From: Acephala macrosclerotiorum
Taxonomy: Eukaryota > Ascomycota > Leotiomycetes > Helotiales > Mollisiaceae
Length of the DNA: 64,000 nt
NCBI GenBank assembly: GCA_014904845.1
Contig: MU119495.1
Location: 1 to 64,000, forward strand
Direction of reading: 5' to 3'
Shown here: positions 54,277 to 64,000 of the stretch, piece by piece
Position numbering within the stretch: the first letter of the stretch is position 1
How the letters are laid out: every line of letters begins with the position of its first letter
Made by a program: the position numbers and the translations under genes
The notes under the pieces: generated by a model
What the model was told of the DNA's origin: nothing
The model's database searches: none
Seen by the model: only the letters and a program-made list of their open reading frames with translations

Positions 54277-57200
54277 ATATTTATTATTTTTATAATATTT
54301 TTTTAAATTTTTTATATAATAAAATTATTTAAAATAAAAAATAAAAAAATAAAAAAATTTAAAATATTAATTTATATAAATAATTTTTTATAATTTAAAG
54401 TTTTTTAAATATTTATATAATATTAAATTTTATTATAATAATTATTTTATTTGTTATATTATATATTATATAATTTATTTAAAATTTTTATTTATTTATT
54501 ATATTATACGATATATAATTTATTTAATATTTTTTTTTTATTTATTATATTATATAATATATAATTTATTTGTTTTCGATATTTGTTCTATTTTTTGATA
54601 TTCGATTTTTATATATTATATATTATTTTTATTATTTGTTTTATTATATAATATAAAATACGTTTTTACGTAATATATAATTTAATATCGTTATTTGTAA
54701 TATTTAATCGTTTAAATTTTTATTTATTTATTTATTTTCGATTTTTTTTTCTTTTTCAATAAAATTATATTTTTTATTATTTATATTATTAATTCGAATA
54801 TTTCAAGTTTTTAATTTTAATTTTATTATATATTTTATTTTTTAAACGTTATTATAACGAATAATTTAATCAATATTTTTAATACGATATTAAATTAAAA
54901 ATGTTTATATTACTATATTCGTCGTTTTAATAATATTATTAAAACGAATTTTGTTTTATATAAAAAAATACAAAACTAATTAAATAAATAAATATCGAAA
55001 ATCGACGAAAAATACGAATATAAAATATAATAAATTTATTTTGCAATTTAAAATCTTTAAAAACGCGTTTTAAAAACGAACGAATTTCGTTAAAAAAAAA
55101 AAAAATATATAATTACGATATTGTTTTTTATTTTCGATTTAAAAACGAATTATTTTTTTTATATAATATTTTAATATATTTTCGGAAAAACAAAAAAAAA
55201 TAAATCGAAATTTTTAAAAAATTGTATTATTAATTACAAATTAATTATATTACATAAAATCTATATTTGAATTTTAAAAAATTATATTAATATAAAATTA
55301 CTAATTTTATTTAAACGAAAAATCGTATTTTCGAAAAACGACAATTTTATCGAATAATTAATAATATTGTAAAATAAAAACTATTTATAATTTTTTAATT
55401 TGATTTTGTTTAAAATAAAAATATTATAAAATCGATTAATTTTACGAAAGTTTTTTTAATAAAGTTTAATATTTTTTCTATAAATCAATAAAAAATTTAA
55501 ATTCGAAATATATTCAAAAAACGATATTAAATAATTATAATAAATATATTATATATTTATTTAAATTTAACGTTTAATTATTTTTAATAAATCGATATTT
55601 CGTTTAAATTTTTAATAAATTTAAATACGTTTATTTCAACAAACGATTAATAATCGTATACGTTTGATTTTTTATAGTTTTTAATTAAATAATTTTAAAA
55701 GAAAAATATTAAATTATTTAATAGTTTTTAATTTTTCAATTTTCTTTATAATACGATCAAAAAATTTGCTTTTTTTTCGTAATCGTTTTTCGTATAATAA
55801 ATTTAATCGTTTGTTTTATTTTATATTTTATTTATATATAAAAATTAAATTATTTTTTAAATTCTAGTTTTTATTTTAAATCGTTTAATTATATTTACAA
55901 ATCAAACGAAAACAAATATAATACGAATAAATTGTAAATTTTTTATCGATTTTTTTTTATTTATATTCGTTGTTCATATAATAATTCGTAGTAAAAAATT
56001 ATTTTATTTATATTCGCGTATTTTTAATAAATTGAAATATATATTTTATTACAATAATAAAACTCGTTTTTAATTATTAATATAAAATAAAAACTTTTCA
56101 ATTTATTATTCAAAATTCAATTTCTATTCTTCGCTCAAAAGTTTTATATTATATTTAAAACAACAATTAAATTCTTTTTTAACGAAAAAATTTCGATTAT
56201 TAAAATAATATTTTTTAATTGATATAAATCAAAAAATTACTCGTATTATTAATAAATATTTGCTTTTTAATTCTTTTATTTCGAATATACTATTAATAAA
56301 AAAAAAACTATAATATTATATTATTAAAATCGAACAATTTATAAAAAATTTTGAATTTATAAATATTATATATATTTTTTAAAATTTTTTATTATTTTCA
56401 TTTTGCAATTAACGATATTTTTTTTGGATTATTATATTAATCTTTTTAAAAATCGTTAAATTTTATCGTATATTAATAATTATAAGTTTTTAATATTATT
56501 ATTCAATATTATAATTTATTTTATTTCGTTTTAATAAAATAAAAATTTACGTTTTATTTGAAATTTTAATAATTAAATTTTTTTAATCGTTTTTTATAAT
56601 AAATAAAACAAATCTCATTTTATTATTATTTAATATAAACAATTAAACATATAAAAAACTTTATATACTCGTAATATATATCGATTCGTATTATTATTAT
56701 AATAATAATTTATATAACTTTTTTTTAAAAAAAAAATATTTTAAAATAATATATAAAATCTATAAATCTCTCGATCGATTTTTATTTAAATAAAACGAAC
56801 AAAACAAATATATTAATAGTTTTTTTTAAATCTTTTAAACTAATAATACTTTTTTTATATTTCGTTAATTTTCGAGATAAAATTTTACTTTTGAGCAATT
56901 GTATTACAAAAACAATATCGATTTTTTATAATATTTTTTTAATTTTCGTAATTTTAAAATAAAATAAAATTCTTATAAAAATAATAATTATTACTATATA
57001 AAAACGCTTTAAAAAGTTTGTAAAAATAATTTAAATTAAAATAAAAATATTTTTATTTTATACAAATTATTATCGCGATATAATATTTATAAATTTCTAT
57101 ATTTATTAATTAAATTAATAAATAATATATAAATATAAATTTTTTAAAAAATATATTTATATAATATATTTTTTATTAAAATCTCGTAATAACAAATAAT

Positions 57201-59398
57201 TTTTATCGTTATTAAAAAAATTATAAATATTAATTCGTATTATATTACTATTTATTATTAAATTTAAATAAAAAAAAATAATAAAAAAAAATTTATTAGC
57301 GATTTTAATAATAAATTAATAAATTATTAAAAAAACTATTTTATTTTTTAAATTTCTTTATTAAAAATCAAATTAAATTTTTATTTTTTAAATATTTTTA
57401 ATAATAATATTTTATTTGAAAATTATATATAATTTATTTTTATTATTTATATTTACTCGAAATATTTTACTATAAATATAATTTATAAATAAAAAAAATA
57501 TTCTATTTTGATTTTATTAAAATATTTTTTTTAATAAGATTTTATACGTTAATAATTTTATAATATTTTAAATTAAAAAAAAAAAAAATTATTAATTTAT
57601 TCGAATTTACTTTTAAATAATCAAATTTTTTTTTATAAAATTATTAACGAATCGAATTTTATATAAAATCAATATCTCGAAATTATCTACGAAATTTTTA
57701 AATTAATTTGTTTTTTTTTTAACGTAAACGTATATATATATATAAATTGCATTTTTTTTTATTTATATTTTTTCAAATACTAATATTCGATTTTCGTTAT
57801 TTTATACGCATTTATTCATTTTCGATTTTTTTTTTATATTTTATAAAAATTGTAAATTTCGTTTTTTTCAATAAATTTTTTTAATAATTTTAAATTTATT
57901 TTTAACAAAATCGCACTTTTTTTTAAAATTATCGATTTTGATTTACAAAAATTAATATCAAAAAAAAGTATAAAAAAAATCAAATATTAATTTTAAATTT
58001 AATAATCTTTTTTTAAATTTTTATATTAATATTATATAAAAAATCGATAAATTAATTACAATTAATTATTATTTAATATTATTTATATATAAATCAATTT
58101 TTTGAAAATATATAATATTTTTTTAACGTTTACGTTTTTTTTTAATTTTATATTATTTAATGTTTTATTTTAATTTAATTTTTTCGATTTATTAAATTAT
58201 TAATTTTAATATATTAATTTTTATTTTAAATATAATAATTTTATATTCGTGTATTTTTTTAATTTTTTTTACATATTATTATTTGTTTTATAATACGAAA
58301 AAAATAATAATTTATTTATATAATAAAATTTTTTTTTTTATTAAATTTTAAATTGTATTTTTTTTAAATTTATAATATTAATATTAATAAAAAAAAATAA
58401 AAAAAAAATATAATAAAAATATAATTTGAAAATAATAAAAATTTCAATAAAAATTTTAAATTGAATAAATATATAAATATATAAATATTAAAAATTTAAA
58501 TATAAATTTCAAAATAAAAAAAATATTAAAAAATAAATAAAAATAATCGTAAAATAATTTCTTTTTTCGTGATCGAAAATAAAAAAAATAAAAAATCGAT
58601 AATTATTTAATTTAAAATCGAAATTTTTATATTAAATAATATAATTTGTATTTATTAAAATTTATATTAATTAAATTGAAAAAATAATTATATTATAAAC
58701 GTTGAAAATAAATAATAAAATTATAAATTAATTTGTAAACAAATAAAAATTATATAAAAATCGTAAAATTTAAAAATATTATAAAATTTAAAAATAAATT
58801 TATTAATATTAAAAATAGAAAAAAATTTAATTATATAATAAACTCGTAAATAAAACGAAATAATAAAAAAAAATAAAAATAAAATAAAATAAAATTTATA
58901 AATAAAAAAAAAATTAATATTACGTAAATTTAAAAATCAAAAATAAAATAAAATTTATTTTTTTAAAAAATTAATTTTTATTATTTTTATTAAAATAAAA
59001 ATTTTTAATTAATAAAAAAACAATTTAAATTTATATATTTTTTTAAAAAAAAATTATATTAATAATTTTTAATTTAATTAAAATTTTTTTAATATTTTAT
59101 TTAAAAATTTTTTTTTTTTAAATAACGTATAAAAATTATAAATAAATATTATTTTTTAAAATAAAATTTTTTAAATTAAAATTTTTTTTCAAAATATTAT
59201 TATTATATTATAATTTTTTCAATATTGTTTATTTTAATATATAATTTCAAATTCGTAAAATATTACGTAAAAATACGCTTTATAATTTATTATATAATTT
59301 TTTATATTTTTATTCAATTGTATAATTATTCTACAAATTTCATTAAATAATAATAATTTAAATCGAATTAATTAATCGATTTTCGAATAATATTAAAT

Positions 59399-59422
59399 TA
59401 AAAAAAAAAAAAAAAAAAAAAA
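59399..59422 (+). repeat. Poly-A run, 24 bases
   Basis: Uninterrupted A tract. It could be the fossil 3' tail of a LINE-like element or simple slippage in AT-rich DNA; nothing nearby decides between them. Confidence 0.6.
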
Positions 59423-62400
59423 TTTAAAAACAAATTTATTAAATCATTAAATCAAATTCGATTGTAAATTAATTAATAAATATAATAAATATTATAATAA
59501 ATAAAAACTTTTTAATTTTTTATTAATAATTTTTAAAATTTTATATATTATTATTTGATTTTTATAAATTTTTCAATTGTATAATAAAAAATAATACTAT
59601 TAATAATATAATCTAAAAATAATTTCATTTTATTAATAATTTGTATACAATTAATTTATAATATATTTTCAAAAAAAATCTTAAAATAATTCAATAATTA
59701 CAATAATATTTCATTGAATTATTTATTTTAATAAATTCGTATTTTTAAGTTTTTAATATTATATATAATTATTTTTATTTATAATTAAATTTAATAATAT
59801 AAAATCAAAATATTTAATAGTTTTATATTATTAATTGTATTTATTCGATAATTAATAATCGATCGTTAATAATATTTGTTTTAACGTTTTAAAAAAATTA
59901 AATATTATATTACGCGATATTTACTATATATATTTTATTATACGACAAATATTTAATTTGTTTTTTCTTCGTTTTTATTATTTAATAAAATAAATTTTAA
60001 TATAAATTTTTTTTTTTTTGTTTTTTTCATTGTATAATTAATAGTTTTTATTCGTTTTTTTTTTATATTTAATTCGTTATTATATTTTATATATTATATT
60101 CGTTTATTTGTAATTTTTATACTAATAATTCAATTTTAATCAATTTCAAACAATTATCAAATCAATTATCAATTTTTTATTCGAATTTCAAATAATTAAT
60201 CGCAAATAATTTTTATAAACTTATTAAATAAATTTTTAATAAAAAAAAAACGTATTAAAATTGATTTTGAAAAAATCGTATAATTTGTTTTTATAATATT
60301 GAATAAAAAGTTAAATAAAATCGTTGTAATAAAATATTTTAATTCGTATAACGTATTTTAAATTAAAAATAATATATAAAGAACAAATTATTATATTATT
60401 TATTACAAAAAATTAAAAAATTAAAATATATTTTAATAATTTTTTAATTATCGAATTTTTAATAAATAAAAAAAATAAAACAAAAAAAATAAAAAGCAAT
60501 TCGCAAACAACGAAATTTATAAAAATTATAATTCGATATAATAAATTATTTAATACGTTTAATTAAACAAAAAAAAACAAAAAATATATATATTAAATTT
60601 AAATATTAATTATATTTTCAAATTTCGATATAATAAAATTATTAAAACTTTTATTATAAGACGTATATTTATTAAAAATTTATATTAAAAATTTAATAAT
60701 TTGAAAAAAAAAAAAAAAAAAATATTAAAAACGAATATAATATCGAAATTAAATAATTAAATAAAATAAATTATAAATGAATCAAATGTTTTAATTAATA
60801 TTATATTAATATTTTTAATAACGTTTTATATTAATATAAAATATAATATTTTTTATTAAAAAATTAATCGCTTTATTAAAAAAAAAAATTATTATAAATA
60901 TTTCAAATTTTATTTTAAAACAAATAACGATTAAACGATTATATTTAATAAAATCAATATTAATATAAATATATTTAATATTTTTATTAAAAATCGAAAT
61001 TTTTATTTAAATCGTATATTGTTAAATACTATTTTTTTTTTCAAATCTATAATCAAATTATTCGAAAATTAAATCGAATTTTAAATTTTTAAATTGATTT
61101 TTTATATATTATTAATAAACAAAATTTATTATTACGTATAAAAAAAATTGATCAAATTATTATTATACGAGTTCGATTCTATAAAAATATCGCATAAAAA
61201 AAAATCAAAACTTTATTACAAAATAATTTAATAATTCAATTTATAAACTACGTTTTTAATAATATATTATTTACAAATAAAAAACTATAATCAAATCGAA
61301 ATTTTATCGACGAAATTATACAATAAAAAATACGAAAAAAAACGTTTTATTTTTTTAAAAATTTTTATATTTCTCGTTATTTAAAAAACAAAAAAACTAT
61401 TATAAATCGTCGAAATTTAATATTTAAACAATTAAAAATTATTTTTCGTAAAATTTATTTTAACGATTTACAAAAAAAATTACACAAAAAATTATTAAAC
61501 AAAAAAAATTAAAAATTAAAATTAAAAAAACGTAAATAATTTAAAGATATTAATACAATTTTTAATTTAATTTCAAATAATATCAATTTATATTATTATA
61601 ATAATAAAACAAATTAAATAAACGTATAAAAAAAATAAAATGCGATTTTCAAAATTATAATAATATATTAAATCAAATAAATATTATATTTTATAATCGC
61701 AATAAAATTTCAAATATTAAATATTTTTTAATATTATAATTTATCGCAAATTAAAAATTTTTAAATTTAAATATTCTAATTTTAATATTTATATAATATA
61801 TTAAATTTTTTTAAATTTATTTATATAAATAATTAATTAAAAATTAATAAATATTAAAATAAATAAAATTTTTATTATTTATATTATTCGATTTTACACA
61901 TTTAATTATATAATTTTTTTTATATAATAAATTAATATTTTTAATATTTATTATTATTATTAATTATATTACAATTAAAAAATATAAAATTATAAAACAA
62001 CGATAATTATTTACGTATACGTCGTACGAAATTAAATAAACAAAATTGATATTACGTTTTTATATTTATTAAAATTAATAAAATTCAAAATATAATATAA
62101 AAATAATATTAAAACGACGTATAAATATTTATTAAACTATTTATATTAAAACGTTTAAAAAATTTAAATATAAATTTATTATTATTTTTTTTAAAATTTA
62201 TTACAGTTTTTATTTAATTTTTATTTATTAATTTTTATTATAATTATTTATATTATTATTATTTTTTATAATTACAATTTTTAAATTTTTAAACTTTTAT
62301 ATTTATCGATTTATTTTTTTATTTTTCGTTTATACAATTGAATTTTAAACATTTTATTAATAATAAATTTAAATTTAATTTTAATATTTATAGTATTAAT

Positions 62401-64000
62401 TTTTTTTTTTTTTAATATTATTTTTTTATAATATTTTATTCGAATTTTCAATTTATAATTTTAAATAATAATTTAATATAAATTTATAATAATAAAAAAC
62501 AAATATATTTAATATATTTATATATAAAAAACTATTTTATTTTTTAAAAAATCGAAAAATAAAAATTTAATATTTGTATTATATTTAATTAATATATAAA
62601 TTATTATTTATCGATTTTATTTAAAATTATTTTTTAAAATATACGTATTATAAAAATAATAAATTTTTGTAAAAATATTAAAAATTCGTAAAAATAAATT
62701 AATTATTGTAAAAATAATAATTTTTAATAAACGAATATATAAAAAAAATAATATTTATTTATTTTAATCGAAAATTTTCTTTGATTGATTATTTTAATTT
62801 TAATATTATAAATAACGAAATAAAAAACCAATGATTATATTTATCGATAATAATTATAAAAAAATAATTCAAATGAAAATAATTTAAATTATAACGATTT
62901 AAATAACAATAAATTTTATTAATTAAAAATTTATTTAAAATCGATTATAATTAATATTTTTATTATTTATATTTCGCGAAAAAAAACTCGTAAAAAATAT
63001 TATTATTTAATTTAAAAAAATTTGTAAACGTTATTTATATTTACTATTTTTAATAAATAAATATAATTAAAAAATATAATAAAATAAAAATACGTTTAAT
63101 ATTATACGAAAAAATATTTTATTATAATATAATATTTTTTTAAAACGATAATATATATTTTTATTTTTATATAATTATTATAAAAAAAATAATATTGTTT
63201 TATTTTAATATTAATATTAATAATTATTTAAAAAAAATTTATATTTTATAAAAAAAATCTTTTATAATTTAATTTTATTATATTTATTTAAATGTTTTTT
63301 TTATTATATTTTTTTTTAAAATTTTTATATATTTTTTTTTGATTATTTAAATCGTTCGTTTAAAAAAAATTATAAAATTTTAAAAATTTTTAAATTTTTA
63401 AATATATTATATTAAAAAAAAATATTTTTATTTTTATAAAAAAATTTTAATAAAAAAATTTAAAACGTATAAAATCGATTATTATATTTTAAAATTAGTA
63501 ATTCAATTGAATAATAATTTTAAAATTTTATTTTAAAAAAAAAAAAAATTTAAATATAAATAAATAATAATATTTTTTTTAATTAAAAAATATATATTCG
63601 TTTTCGTATTTTTATTTGTTTTATTTATAGAATTACTAATATCGTATTTTTTATAATTTGAAAATTTGATTTTTTTTTATTAAAAATACTTTGAAATATA
63701 TTATTAAATTAAATTTAAATTTTTTTTGTATTCGAAAAACGAATATTTTTATTTTTGTTTTTGTTTTTATAAAATTTATTAAATTTGAGATTTTTTTTAT
63801 TTAATATTTTCGTTTTCAAATTTTTTATTTTTATTTCAATTTTAAAAATATTTTCTATAAATAATATATTATTTAATAAAACGTTCGATTTATAATTATT
63901 TAATTGTAATAAACGATTTTTTAAAAAAATTATTTTAATTTTATTAATAAAATTTATAATATTATATATTTTAATAATATTTTTATTTTTATTAATATTA

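Larger units (their letters stand above)
53990..64000. repeat. AT-rich RIP-degraded isochore (right)
   Basis: About 10 kb of near-pure A/T with surviving C concentrated in CpG, no coding sequence and abundant TpA, like the left block. Much of 55.9-62.5 kb keeps plus-strand CpA (caaa, caat) but little TpG, whereas 63.5-64 kb keeps TpG instead, so the degree and strand of mutation vary along it. Contains the tandem repeat at 54136-54212, a TA microsatellite near 54255-54276, and long A runs at 59399-59422 and about 60704-60721. No element ends were identified. Confidence 0.85.

Noticed and set aside
1..64000. CRISPR arrays, operons, bacterial ribosome-binding sites, rRNA or tRNA genes
   Set aside because: The genome is fungal, with no spaced direct-repeat array. 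No tRNA cloverleaf or rRNA core could be recognised by eye, though a tRNA scan would be needed to exclude one fully.

Overview
The window looks like nuclear DNA of a filamentous ascomycete (Pezizomycotina). Short spliceosomal introns of about 47-80 nt, with CTGAC/CTAAC branch sites, interrupt most genes. The gene content is typical of such fungi: two HET-domain genes, a quinate-permease-type transporter, BTB and SET proteins, and a DUF3176-like membrane protein. The sequence also alternates sharply between normal-composition gene islands and extremely AT-rich blocks in which the few remaining cytosines are mostly in CpG. That pattern is the signature of repeat-induced point mutation (RIP). A leotiomycete is a reasonable guess from the SdhC sequence and isochore style, but this is inference.

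Layout. 1-6720 is an AT-rich RIP isochore. 6721-8268 is a small normal-composition islet with gene debris. 8274-10562 is a RIP-degraded element with 135-bp direct terminal repeats and a 5-bp target duplication. 10568-53990 is the gene island. 53990-64000 is a second AT-rich RIP block, entered through a 77-bp array of 11-bp tandem repeats.

Gene island, left to right: HET gene 1 (-); a TPR-protein pseudogene hit by a 0.5-kb MITE-like element; a quinate/sugar permease (+); succinate dehydrogenase subunit C (+); HET gene 2 (+), whose 3' end carries a 664-bp non-autonomous hAT-type element with perfect 8-bp target duplications; a conserved fungal protein (-); a glycine-repeat cytochrome b561-like membrane protein (+); a proline-rich/acidic protein (+); a SET-domain gene with an early in-frame stop (+); a BTB gene (+); a decayed DUF3176-like membrane gene (+) facing a secreted-protein gene (-); a glutathione S-transferase (-) divergent from a D-2-hydroxyacid dehydrogenase (+); a decayed FAD monooxygenase (+); and a 2-oxoglutarate/Fe(II) oxygenase (-) divergent from a DAL5/allantoate-type MFS transporter (+).

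How they may work together. The 44.3-53.7 kb stretch (GST, dehydrogenase, FAD monooxygenase, dioxygenase, exporter/importer) has two divergent promoter pairs. It resembles a small catabolic or secondary-metabolite cassette that has lost its monooxygenase. The two HET genes bracket housekeeping and transport genes. The island is repeatedly marked by gene death: point stops, frameshifts and transposon insertions. No entirely new system can be claimed. The most distinctive signals are the mirror-image RIP boundary inside the two terminal repeats at 8.3-10.6 kb, the hAT insertion that rewrites the end of HET gene 2, and the four-fold glycine-rich repeat fused to a b561-like membrane module.
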